38,311 bases of DNA from Larix sibirica. Its lineage: Eukaryota; Streptophyta; Pinopsida; Pinales; Pinaceae. The DNA is taken from positions 1-38,311 of the forward strand of contig NWUY0304848453.1 in the NCBI GenBank assembly GCA_004151065.3. The letters run 5' to 3'. How positions within the stretch are numbered: position 1 is the stretch's first letter; the number at the start of each line of letters is the position of its first letter. Under the pieces are notes generated by a model. That model saw nothing but the letters and a program-made list of their open reading frames with translations. It did not search any database and was not told the origin of the DNA. The position numbers and the translations under genes were made by a program. This document shows positions 23,491 to 33,529 of this stretch, one piece after another.

Positions 23491-24020
23491 GAAATCCCGT
23501 GTCCAAATAACCATGTTGCTTATGGTAATTATTATGCTGGTCGTTTTGCCGCTTGTCCTGCTGGGACTCCTTGTGCTCCTGGGAATGAATAATCCGGTTC
23601 AACAGGGATAATGCTGGGGTTGCTGCTGCTAAGAATTATGCCTCAACTGCAATGAATGCCCTTATAAAGGTTATGACTTGCGCTTGCCTTCTATATTTAT
23701 TCTCCTTAGTCTTACATGAGTAATAATACTCTTTAGTGGATACCCTAGTTACTAGTGTAGTCCGGTGTAAACACGGTACCTTTTGATAGTAAGTAAATCA
23801 TTAATATATGATACACACTGCCATAACGATGGGCTGCTTAAGAAAAAGAGGCTTATAGGCCATTCTTTTAATGATAATAAAATGATAATAATAAGGGTTA
23901 CTAAATTAGGATAAAATGTGAGTTTGACTGGTATGCTTGGGCTGCTGTAAATGCTCTTAACTGCTCGTTTCACTGCTGCCAGGAAGACTGGTTCAACTGG
24001 AGCAATAATACTATTGAAAT
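23490..24020 (+). repeat. Family A degenerate array, fragments A6
   Basis: Array units at 23490-23670 and 23925-24010 flank about 250 bp of unrelated A/T-rich sequence, suggesting an array interrupted by insertion or conversion. Confidence 0.6.
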
Positions 24021-24169
24021 AAGTATTCATCCTTTGCTATAGTCATTGCCACGCCATAAATAAACATGACTTGATTTAATTGGACTATCTGCGTACCTCC
24101 CCAGAGTCAGTAGTATACCACCTCCGGTTCCAGAGCCTCCCCTACCCCTAGTATAAGAGCCATGATCCC
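23975..24169 (+). repeat. Segmental duplicate, copy 2 (partner 1547-1930)
   Basis: Begins GCTGCCAGGAAG, then CTGGTTCAACTGGAGCAATA, CATCCTTTGC, AGTCATTGC, ACATGAC, GCGTACCTCCCC and ends GCCATGATCCC, in the order of the first copy. It lacks the internal block of about 170-190 bp present there. Confidence 0.75.
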
Positions 24170-26275
24170 AGGGGTTATTAGAAAAAGATTATATAATACT
24201 TGGCTTTTTGGGGGCTCTATATGAGTTGCTGCTAAAGTGCCTAGGTTCGTTACGGCCCTGTTCCCCCTTGAATTACATTGCATATGAAGAAATTATACTA
24301 TAGTCGTCCCAGTCAGTAAAGCCCGCCAAAAGGTTATTACTAAAATTTATGTCTGGATGTGTGTGATTATCTCGCCTGGAATTGGCTACTCTCTGCCGTC
24401 CGATAAGACTATTAAGCAAGCATACATCATATGTATAAGCCCGCCATAGGTGTATTAGCCCTAACTTCTACTTCCTTTTACGTCGATAAACCCGCTGAGC
24501 TTTTCTAATTGAGATATGTTGGTTGCTCAAATTGAGTATAGTTGCTTTTGTGTATTGATCGCTAGAATTGGGCACACAAAATTTGTCATAAACCCCTTCC
24601 ACCCCTGCCAACACTGCACGGGGGACCCAACTGACCTACTTGAACTGGGAAAAACCCAGGCAGGAAGGAAAGAAGGAAAAATATTGCCCGGCTTTACAAA
24701 GAAAGAACCCGACAGCTGGTAAAAACGTTAGGCGAGACGAAGAGAACAACTTGTGGCTCTATAGAAGAAACAGTTGCCTAGCGCGTTAGGCAAGGAAATG
24801 AAATGAATGGATTGCTCGCTTTTTTATACTTGCCGGGGAGTAGGGCAGCCAGGGAGAGGGTATAGATTGAGCCAGTCACGCTGGTCAGGGAGTGCCATTC
24901 TTCCACAAACAATAGACTATGATCGTCTAGGCGAGATAGATGGAGAGATTTGGCGTGGACTAAGATCGTATCAGCGCTGGTTGTTTACATTATTGCTGAG
25001 TAGAATTGGGATTATATGAGATAATACGCCATATAACGAAAACCATCTTCCATTTGGCGTTTCTACTTTGTCAAAACCTCATTTTGGTAAGTTCGATGAT
25101 GATCCATGGAGAATCATTTTCACGAAAATGGATATTATTCTTACTGAGCATGGCCATTTCCGGAGCTTTCCCTAGGTGTTGTTGGTTGGATAGCCTACTT
25201 CCCCAATTGAGGTTGGAAGAATATAGAGTTTCCCATTTAGTGCATGTGTACTTCATACATTAATACATATGAAGGAGTCTTTGTTGTTTGATGAGCTCTG
25301 GTTTTTACCTCCCAAAGTGAGCATTCTGGGTTTCCCCTCCAAAGTGGGCAGATTTAGCAGTGTGAGGTGCACCCACCAGAGAAACTCTAGTTTCTAATTT
25401 AATTAGTGCTAATTTCCACTTGGCTACCCAGCGTATAATATCCATAGTTTAGTTGGAACAGACTCAATCGCCATATCTACGTCCTTGTCATTACTACAAT
25501 GTTACGTGAAATCCATCTCTAAGAAATAACAATAAGAATCTTTTGGGTTATCCTCAATTGCTCTGCCCTCCCGAGGGGGTTGGGTATAGCGTTAAAGTAA
25601 TAAACATGGGTGCATGAAGCTATTGCAAAAGTGTTAGTTTCCTCCGATTATAGTTAATTAGTTCCCCTTCCTTCCTTTGATTTCAAAAGGTAGGTGCATC
25701 AACAACCAAACAATTTATCCATGCAGTACCTGGTGCCAACAGAACAGACAGAGAGATGTTAACCACAGGCAGGATTGGAGTTCAACCAGACATACATGTT
25801 CTGTTAAAGCCTGTCAACCTATTTCTAGACTATAGAACCTATGAACGAACCCTTACATACTCATATCTCATTGGGGACATCCTGACACTCAGCCTCAGAC
25901 CTCACCCTTGGTAAGAACCTATGTAACCTTATTATTGGTATCAGCCTTACATCTTCCTTGGTTAGACTCCCTCTCCTAATAAGAAAGGCAGTAAATAAAG
26001 TCAAGAGTTAGGAAAAAGAAATGAACGAACGTGCGCGCTTACTTACGTGCTTCCTGCCTAGATGTAGGTTATTTGTGCGTGGGGGCGACAAGAAAGGAGG
26101 GAAGGATCAATCCATGTTGCATGTTGCGGGGTTTGATACGACAAATAGAGAACGGAATGGTGGCCGGAGAGAGCGGCCAGATGCGGGAGGTATTTTGGAG
26201 AGACAATTTTCTAATGCGGAATTTTTTGGTTGGGGTGGGGTTTAAGGGGAATAACAATTTATTTATTTATGGCCT
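24170..26275. other. Noncoding stretch, nothing certain
   Basis: Several protein-like open frames overlap near 24.5-25.3 kb (plus 24516-24722, 24807-25019, 25006-25263). None shows a domain I know, and another frame over 25018-25173 looks equally protein-like. A motif AGCCAGTCACGCTGGTCAGG at 24870-24889 belongs to the dispersed family listed separately. Confidence 0.5.
24870..24897 (+). repeat. Dispersed CACGCTGGTCAGG motif (one of five)
   Basis: A roughly 30-bp word, AGTCA.TCACGCTGGTCAGG.AGTGCCA, recurs in the same orientation at 24870-24897, 27641-27675, 29403-29434, 31866-31894 and 36310-36341, with 60-80% identity by eye. No gene is linked to it. Confidence 0.6.
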
Positions 26276-26278
26276 CAG

Positions 26279-26367
26279 GTTGGGGACCAGGCAATAAGTT
26301 TGATTTGAATAGTATTAATAAAAACTTCTCATTTGCGAGCGTGTAGCATATTTTTTTTTATTCTATT
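26279..26367 (+). repeat. 89-bp direct repeat, copy 1 (partner 35304-35393)
   Basis: From GTTGGGGACCAGGCAATAAG to TTCTATT the two copies are identical except for the length of one T-run (9 here, 10 in the partner). The copies lie about 9 kb apart in the same orientation. Confidence 0.9.
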
Positions 26368-26479
26368 GGGTATGGCGTGAAGGGGCCTCTCGGTTGAAAG
26401 GTATAAAATAGATATATGCAATATCAGATATCAATTATTGATGTAGAGATCTAGATAAGATAAAGGGCAGTGTTATCCG

Positions 26480-26835
26480 TCCAAGCCCGGTATCCGATCC
26501 CACCCAGGAGCTTGCAGTCAAGAAGGCTAGCCAAGCCTAACCCAGTATCCCAACCGGGAAGCCCAGGCCAAGCCAAGCTGAGTATCCAAGGCAAGCGGAG
26601 TAGCTCAGTTGAGTATCCGGGGTAGTGCATCCCAGGCAATTATGGGTAACCAATCTGAAAGGGTATAGGTAAATATAAAATCCATTTAGGAGGTCAGATG
26701 AGGATAATCTTTTTGCAAAAAAGGAGCAAGTTTATTATGTGAAAAAATAGCCCTCTCCTTTTAGTCGAGCCTTAACGAATGAGACCATTTTCTATAACCG
26801 GTAGCCCAAGCTGAGTACCCAAGCCCAATTGAATA
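26480..26835 (+). repeat. AGCCAAG/GAGTATCC degenerate arrays
   Basis: 26480-26640 is an array of words such as GCCAAGCCAAGCTGAGTATCC and GCGGAGTAGCTCAGTTGAG. A remnant lies at 26800-26835 (AGCCCAAGCTGAGTACCC). The open frame over 26451-26639 on the minus strand is a by-product. Confidence 0.65.
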
Positions 26836-27109
26836 GTACAAGAGGGCAAATAAAAGATAGCCGTACCTGGTGGATAAATTTCCCGCATTTACAATAAAGA
26901 CCAGGAAGCACAAGATATCAGCTTGTAGAACCTTCGCTTAGAACAGCAGCTGTTTTGAAATAAAGAGGAACCCTAATGGGAGCCCTTGTTTAATTAAATA
27001 GTGTTTAGTTAAAGAGTTTGTGGAATGATCTGCTAATAATTCTCGATTGAGGCGCACTACGTTGTCCATGCACTCATCTCATCCCTAACTGTTCGTCTAG
27101 CCCTTGATG

Positions 27110-27240
27110 AATTACCGTTTCAAATAATGCTTATGAAAATATTGTGTACAATTTACATAGACTACCGTGTTAAACTGCTGCTTATGGGTATGCTCGTGAT
27201 CCAAATGGGCATGTCACCTCTTGTTCCTGAATTTACCAGT
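27110..27240 (+). repeat. Family A remnant A7
   Basis: TTTCAAATAATGCTTATG, AAACTGCTGCTTATGGG and GATCCAAATGGGCATG are family A units in a short, decayed stretch. Confidence 0.5.
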
Positions 27241-28690
27241 TACTCGATCCGTTCTAAGAACCCGTTCAGCCATTGCACTATTCTAAATTAGTCCCATCAT
27301 ACAAGGGCAAGGGCTGTTTATCAAAGACAGAGTTACGGAGGACCCGGAGGTGATAAGCCCTCCCACCCAATAAATACTTAAGTTCCTAAGGCTGAGTGCA
27401 TAGGCTGTAGTGATGGGGTTACCAAGGATAGTCCAAAGGCATAGTTATTATTCTGAGGGTCCCAAGAAGTAGGTGGATGAGTAAGGAGGTTATAGAGTAG
27501 CCAAGCGGAGTGTCCCAGCCTGGCCATCGCCTACTTATTGATTGAGTACCGTAATTTATTCCTGGGATTTTATTGGCTCTCAGCAATAAGAAAAGGCAAT
27601 TAGCAGCACTGACTCCCGTAAATTCAGAGAGGGGAGGTTTATAGAGTCATTCACGCTGGTCAGGTAGTTTTAGTTTGAGGTGGAACCAATTATCCTTACT
27701 TATTTACCCAACACATGTTTATGATAAAGGTTACTTAATCCTTTTTAAACACCCCGCACGGAGCTAGGGGCACGCAGTGAACTGGCTTATTCTTCCGCAG
27801 CAGTGGGTTACACGGAACCACGGCTTAATTTAATTGTTTCAGTGACACACCTTATAGAAGAAATCTATACATCAAAACACCCTATATAATACTTGCATAT
27901 ATACATTAATTTACAATATTGCATTTCTACGACCCGAAGGGCCTCACCCTGTCGTACCTCAGGTGAGTTTCACTTTGAGTTGTATGGCTGTTTATAGGGA
28001 AAGGAGTATGGGTGTCTGCAGGGACTACACTGGTTCTCTTCTTGTGTAGTCATGCCCAGCTTTCTGTTCTAGGAAATCCCACCTATAAACAACTATTATT
28101 CTTACTTGTTCCCTATACTCCACTTTAAGAAGTGATCCTTAGCAACCATTCCCTAAAGACACAACTTGTTTAATTCATGTTTGTTTGTTTTTAGGTTGGT
28201 ATTTAATAAACCTTTTTTCTTTATTTCACATTTGGCCTTTGTAACAAACTCAGATAGCAGCCCCATCCATTGCTAGAAGGTAGGTCATAGGCATTGCCGT
28301 CTTTTCTGCCGTGATCCACGAGTCAGGGAGTTTGGTTACAGGAGGTAATTGCCTCGAGACTAAAGTAGTCAGTGCCTGGGTTATTATTCGCTCTCGATTA
28401 CCTAGTTTATGCCAATTACCTAGTTACTTTCCATGGGTTGCCAGTACTCGAGTTGATAAGTTTAGTTTCAACATAATTTCCAAAACATTACCCATTCGCC
28501 CTTGCCCTCGGAAGGACAAGCGGCTCCGCACCCTTTCTAATTTTCTTTTTGCCCTTTTTGAGGGTCCGAGAAAAACCTCCAAGCAATAACAATAAATTTT
28601 TATGTTTTGCTAACTCTACCTTTTTTTTCATATTGTTTAAACCAGAATACATACATTGGTTGGAGCCATGTTGTTTACGCTTACGAGCAT
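27241..28690. other. Noncoding stretch with single repeat motifs
   Basis: An AGCCAAGCGGAGT fragment lies at 27498-27510 and a TCATTCACGCTGGTCAGG motif at 27647-27664. No gene is recognised; the open frames at 28311-28589 and 28549-28773 have no known relative. Confidence 0.5.
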
Positions 28691-28699
28691 ATACTCATT

Positions 28700-28753
28700 G
28701 TCCAGTGGAAATGCCGGGTGGTTTAAGTCCAGTGGAAATGCCGGGTGGTTTAA
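28700..28753 (+). repeat. Perfect 27-bp tandem duplication
   Basis: The 27-bp unit beginning GTCCAGTGGAAATGCCGGGT occurs twice head to tail (28700-28726 and 28727-28753) without a mismatch. Because 27 is divisible by three it keeps the 28549-28773 frame open, but that frame has no other support. Confidence 0.95.
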
Positions 28754-28886
28754 TGCACTCAGGAAATAAATAATTCTATATATAAGTAGCCGTAGGGAGG
28801 CTATCTTATTGTAGGGGAGCCTATGGAGCCTTTATTCTTGCTTACAATGCACCTGCTTTTGGTTTCACACGCCTTACAGAAGTAGA

Positions 28887-29306
28887 TTGAAGGAGGAGCA
28901 GAAGTCTCTTTCATCCTTAGCCTTAGCTTGGGACCTATCAACAGAGGAAGCCCTCAACTCCATTGTAACAAGAAATAATCAATATATGATGTCGCATAAA
29001 TACGTACTTTGGGAAGTACAACAAAATTACACCTTCCTCCTTCGTTCAATACACGCATCGATAGTTTCACTTTGCCAAGGAGGGAGCCCCTTTTATGTCG
29101 TTTACCAAGGGGGCAGCAGGATGTCAATTGCTTTGAGGTTTAAGGGAAGTAAGGAGACACCCCGCGTAGCCGATTCGAACCAGGCAGGCGCCAAGTTTGC
29201 TTGGAACTTGATGTCACGAAGAAACCTTCTCATTTTAATACAAGTACATTTAAGGAGCGAAGCCGGTCCTTCCGAGGGCAAGGAAGTTAAGAACTATATC
29301 TGGTAA
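28887..29306 (+). other. Longest open frame, status unknown
   Basis: 139 codons starting from TTG; the frame is open upstream to a TAG near 28815. Composition is protein-like with mixed charged and hydrophobic residues (for example LKEEQKSLSSLALAWDLSTE). I recognise no mitochondrial gene, polymerase, maturase or transposase motif. In 38 kb with about 3,600 stop-to-stop intervals, one or two frames of this length are expected by chance, so it should not be taken as a gene without expression or conservation. Confidence 0.15.
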
Positions 29307-29309
29307 GGG

Positions 29310-29473
29310 GGGATAGTATGGATGCAATCATTTACTTTTAGGTTCCTTTTATGCTGCTATAACATTTTGCGAGGAGAATAGAGACAGGTAAGGGGTATAG
29401 GTTTAGCCATTAACGCTAGTCAGGTAGTGACAGTCAGAGAAGGGAGGGAGGTGCAAGGAACGTTTCATTTATA
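29310..29473. other. Short spacer with the dispersed motif
   Basis: Contains the motif copy TTAACGCTAGTCAGGTAGTG near 29410-29429. Nothing else is seen. Confidence 0.4.
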
Positions 29474-29490
29474 GCCCTTATAAAAAGGGC
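29474..29490 (-). terminator. Stem-loop just downstream of the 5S rRNA
   Basis: A perfect 6-bp stem GCCCTT/AAGGGC with a 5-nt A/T loop lies 43 nt beyond the 3' end of the 5S rRNA on its strand. Plant mitochondrial transcripts often end at or are stabilised by such stem-loops, so a 3'-processing role is plausible. This is inference from position only. Confidence 0.3.
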
Positions 29491-29532
29491 GAGTTGCACT
29501 TATTCTTTAACGTGGTTTGCTTGCTTCGAATG

Positions 29533-29645
29533 GGCGGGCGTTACCATATCTTCTGAGGAAGGTTCGGGATGAAAATATGGCGGATTTCACGCATCGAGGT
29601 CGGAATGGGATCGGGTGGTTTTATAATATTACAGTGATGCCCGCC
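29533..29645 (-). rRNA. rrn5: 5S ribosomal RNA, plant mitochondrial type (divergent)
   Basis: This is the 5S RNA of the large mitochondrial ribosomal subunit, about 113 nt against roughly 118 in other land-plant mitochondria. Seen: the minus-strand 5' end GGCGGGC (29645-29639) pairs perfectly with the 3' end GCCCGCC (29539-29533), closing helix I. A 25-nt stretch (29617-29593) carries the helix III/loop C signature CCCGATCCCATTCCGACCTC and, from memory, equals the plant mitochondrial 5S core. Helix V is a 10-bp pairing of 29580-29571 with 29553-29544 with one G-U pair, and ATATGGT follows as in the family. Odd: the stretch corresponding to the 3' strand of helix II looks shortened by several bases and helix II does not fold convincingly. 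It could therefore be a divergent functional gene or a recent pseudogene. No 18S rRNA lies on its upstream side, unlike the rrn18-rrn5 pair of many plants. Confidence 0.75.
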
Positions 29646-32080
29646 GGGGCGGGAGTGTGAAGATCTTCGTGTGCTATGGGCTATTCACGTGTGGTGTGGA
29701 TAGCGGATGCTACTATGTATTATGTAATTCTGCTTTATTATCATTTGATGGGAAGCCATTTTATAGTGAATGAGGTCTTTTCTCCTGGGTCATTCAATTC
29801 CATTGAATCTTTCTTGCTTTATTGGATCGGCTGATCTTTTGGAATCCATAATCTTATCATCTTCCCTCGCGGTTGTATTTGGCTTTTTGTCTCTATGACT
29901 ACTATATAGCGCCTTCTTCATGGATAGGGTTATTAATAGTGTGTGAGTGGCCGTCATTTTGTTATATAGGGGTATCCAGTATAAAGAAATAACTTACTTT
30001 TAAGGAAGGGAAAGTCAATTTAAAGATACTTTGAGCGGGTCTTCTGTTGGCTCATTTGAATTATTTTTACCCGACCCTTGATCTCTCATTAAATTAATTC
30101 ACAAATTCTTCACTCTCCTTTTAAGCCCAATATGAAGGAATACCTCCCTCGAGCATTGTTATATTAGCAACTCCCAGAAGCAAGTTAGTCTGTTAGTTGG
30201 TGAAATAACTTTTTCATGCATTAGAGAGACGTGCAACAAATAGACAGATACTACTTTTTAAACTTTGTTTGACACCTGTTAAGCCCACCGAGACAGATGG
30301 AGCCCCCTGGAGGGAAATATTGACTGAATAGCCCGCCCGCCAAATGACGAACGCCAGAGGATAGAGATAGAGCCTGCCAAGGAAGGCCTTTTAGCCAAGC
30401 CACCCTATGCCAGCAGAGACAACGAACGACACAAAATGCTTTTTAGCTATTCTATTTTCGCTTACCCAAATTTACAATTTATTGGGTTACCTAGCCCAAA
30501 AACATTAAAGGAACAAGGGTTCCTGAAAAGAAAAACACGATTGCTAGGAGGATTACATTTTATTGATCCCAGACCCTTGCTTTCACTTTTTTACCCCAAA
30601 ATGAAATAGCCCACTTTAGGACACACTTAGCTATTATTTATTTTATTCTAGTTTATAATATAATTACTAGCAATGCAGTTGTTATTGTTATATATATAAA
30701 AGTTTACCACTAACGATTTAGAGGAGGAAAAAGGCTCCTACTATATTACTATTTGATTCTTTATATTATATTAACCATATTCGCCACATTATATAAGTTG
30801 CAGAATGCATAGAATTTCTCAATTTATATTTCTAGTAAATCTCCTGTGCAGAATGCGACGAATCGATGCGCAGATGCAGAAGGACTATATTTAGTCCCCA
30901 GTCAGATAAAGGAGGGCGATATATATTACATATTATTAGGTTTATCCTCACGTTATAGTTGAACCTATTAAAATAGTTTTTACTCCTTTGATTTTAGTTT
31001 CAACGGGACCTTCCCCACTTGCTGGGATAGTAACCCAGGTATAGTCAAAACGAGGCTGAGCGAAAACACGGGGCTTGAAAAAATGAAGAAACCAAATAAG
31101 CTGGTCGAATGGAGCTTGATGCAGTGAACCACCTTAAGCCCACCAAGTCCACAAGCCTCACCTACCAATGGGACGGGGATAACCGGGAAGGACCCATATA
31201 AGTATCACCTACGATATACTTAGCTTACGGTGGGGTGGGGGTGATTATATACAATTTGAGCAGCTGAGGATGAATGATTAGGTGCCAAACTTACAGGATT
31301 GTTTTTATTTATTTGTTTATTTTATAGCCAGTCTTCTTATAGCGGTGGAACAACAGACGGAGCCCACAGATATAACCCCGACGGATGGAGGGCAGGAAGC
31401 AGACTGACATGTGGAAAGGATAGGGACAGGGCTAAGACCTATATTACAGAACACAGGGTTCCTACCTAGAATGGATTGAAGGAATGACCACGCGTTACGT
31501 ACATTGCGCCCCGAGCTTGTTTTTATTATTAATATTGCTTACTTGCTCCTTGCTGGCGGTCGGGATGGATAGATTTGCGTGACGTGGGAGAAGTAGTTCA
31601 CAGTAAACTGGTAACCCATAAAAATTGATAAATCAATATCGTTTGGTGGTAACTTGGTAAAAGAAAAGCACAATGTGTCTGTCGCATAATCCAATCCTAG
31701 AACCTTTAAACAGAAGTCAGTCCCACAGAGAGAGGACTTTCACCCTGAACCTTCTGCCTTTAGCCAAGCACACAAAGCCATGATGAATCAAAACCCTTTA
31801 ACCATAAAACACAAGCCACAAGCCAAGCCCACCACTATAAATGACCATACCTCCAGCAGGGAGGGTAGAGTCACGCAGGTCAGCTAGTGCCAGTTTGATA
31901 AGTTGGTTCATACCAGTGTAGGGTGCAACCCTTATCATAAAGCTGTCGGTGGCTCCACTAAGGACGGATATCCCCAAAAAAGTCGTTGGAGGTTTAGTTG
32001 TTGGAGCTCTAAACAAAAGAAGCAATTTTATTGAACAAGAATGTTGAATGAGTCTGTTTTGTATAACCGAAATAAGCTTA
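29646..32080. other. Noncoding stretch upstream of the 5S rRNA
   Basis: A perfect palindrome GAAGATCTTC lies at 29659-29668, 14 bp from the 5' end of the 5S rRNA. Beyond it no 18S rRNA, tRNA or protein gene is recognised. A dispersed-repeat copy lies at 31478-31510 and a motif copy at 31866-31894. A/T-rich spacer at 30.6-30.9 kb. Confidence 0.55.
31478..31510 (+). repeat. Dispersed composite repeat, first-half copy
   Basis: Matches 10705-10737 at 26 of 33 positions (GAAGGAATGAC, GCGTTAC, TAC shared). Without the AGGATCAT extension. Confidence 0.6.
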
Positions 32081-32084
32081 AAGT

Positions 32085-32735
32085 AACCAAGCCAAGTTGA
32101 TTAGCCAAGTAAATTAGCCCAGCTGAGTAGCAAAAGAAATAAATTACTGGCTTCCAATGAATGATTGGCTATTGATAAAATGACTAGCTGCCAACGACCT
32201 TATATCTTTTAATGGCAAGTACTTTTCTCCGGCAAGTACTCCCATGACTAGCGACTATAAAAAAATACCTTGGCTATGATTGGTTGCACAACTACTTACT
32301 GGGGTAAAGTTTTTGAAAAGGCAATTTAATCAAGTAAAACAAGCTTTCCGTTCCCCTGCAGGGGGAATGGAGATTAGATTATGCTTCCGACCCGATCAAA
32401 ACTTGTTTTATTAGACTATAAAAAAGTAGCGAATGCAAGGGTTTTCGAGATTCAGTTCAAGCGAAGTTTGTGTCTGCGCCCAACCTGTCTGGTCCCGCCC
32501 CTCCACGTCAGACATCTAGCGAGTAAGAATAAAGGCGAAGGGTTTATATCTCTTTATCTCGTATTGGTATATCTGATCGGTAGAGTATAGAGTATTGGGG
32601 CTATCGTTATAGGTACCGGTATATATATGTTGGCCATCAATATAATCAATCAAATAACTCAATCACTCCAAATTGGTGCACCACCTCACACACTCTCGGT
32701 ATGGGGAATGGCTTTTATCGTATTTAGACTTGCCG
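32085..32735. other. AGCCAAG remnant followed by noncoding spacer
   Basis: 32085-32135 carries AACCAAGCCAAGTTGATTAG and GCCCAGCTGAGTAGC, members of the AGCCAAG family. The 69-codon frame at 32381-32590 has no recognisable domain. The rest shows nothing. Confidence 0.5.
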
Positions 32736-32739
32736 TATC

Positions 32740-33190
32740 TGTACTTCTTCACTGAACATCTGTCTAGAACTGAACGTCTGTATTGAATGGATTGAACATA
32801 ACGTGCATGCTTGAACTCCTACCCTGTGGTGAACATATTGTCGTGAGGTTGTTCCGTAGTGGGTGGGCGGAGTAGGCCCTTGTTTGTAGGCTAGGTCCAG
32901 CAGTTGGAATTGTGGTTCCTGGACTGATTGAACAGGTGTTCCCTTCCCCAGGGCAGCTCAGGTGGGCAGGGGGTGAAGGGCCCCCCCTAAAAGTGTTGGA
33001 AGGTACGGCTAGTGCTTTATTCTTTATCAGCTTTTATCGGCTATTGCCGCGGGTAGGTGGATTGGGACAGGCGATTAGGTGGGACTGTGCTGGTGTGACT
33101 GGACTGATTGAGCTGGAAAGGTGTAAAGGTGGGATTGTGGTGATACAGTTGGGAGTAGGCCTGGTTTACGGTGGGCGGTTGGAAACACGG
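32740..33190 (+). repeat. Degenerate GGACTGATTGA/GAACGTCTG array
   Basis: CTGAACATCTGTCTAGAACTGAACGTCTG at 32752-32780 is one block. TGGACTGATTGA occurs at 32920-32931 and 33101-33112, and GGTGGGA-CTGTG / GGTGGGATTGTGG near 33078 and 33131. The 97-codon frame 32912-33205 runs through this repetitive stretch and is unlikely to be a gene. Confidence 0.5.
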
Positions 33191-33238
33191 GGGGGGTTCT
33201 ATTAATAAATACAATCAAAGAAATATAGCAAGCAAGCA

Positions 33239-33514
33239 TTAGTATAAGAGTAAAAGTGTCGGATCAAATTCTGAATCGCGGGGCAGATCAGCAGAATATA
33301 AATCGCTGAACTGAGCGAACTCTGCATCGTCGCTGGGAGGATCGGACTCGGCAGGAGAGTCAGGGGGATCATCAGATGAGGGATAGGGTGCGGCAGGCTT
33401 CTTATTGCTGCTGCCTCCTTCGGGATAATAGCTACCTCCTCTACCCACTCCGGTAGAATAATAGGTTCTTACAGTAAAATAGGCACCTTTAGGATCGAAG
33501 AGGATGCGGGAGGC
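33239..33514 (-). other. Open frame with acidic Pro/Ser/Asp tail, no ATG
   Basis: Open from just after TAA at 33517-33515 to the stop at 33239, 91 codons, with no ATG; the first GTG is at 33448. The first 30 residues read ASRILFDPKGAYFTVRTYYS and then a Gly/Ser/Tyr turn; the second half is acidic (SSDDPPDSPAESDPPSDD). Codon use and composition look more like protein than the surrounding chance frames. No family is recognised. It may be a 3' exon or remnant, or chance. Confidence 0.2.
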
Positions 33515-33529
33515 TTACTTCCTACTCTA

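Noticed and set aside
26590-26620. GGAGTAGCTCAGTTGAG as a tRNA D-arm
   Set aside because: It is a member of the AGCCAAG/GAGTATCC array; no anticodon or T-arm follows.
29160-29190. GATTCGAACC word as a tRNA T-arm on the minus strand
   Set aside because: The 5-bp T-stem does not pair beyond its first base pair and no anticodon or acceptor stem fits.
28887-29306. Longest open frame as a real gene
   Set aside because: About this length is expected once or twice by chance in 38 kb; TTG start, no recognised domain. Kept only as an open frame of unknown status.
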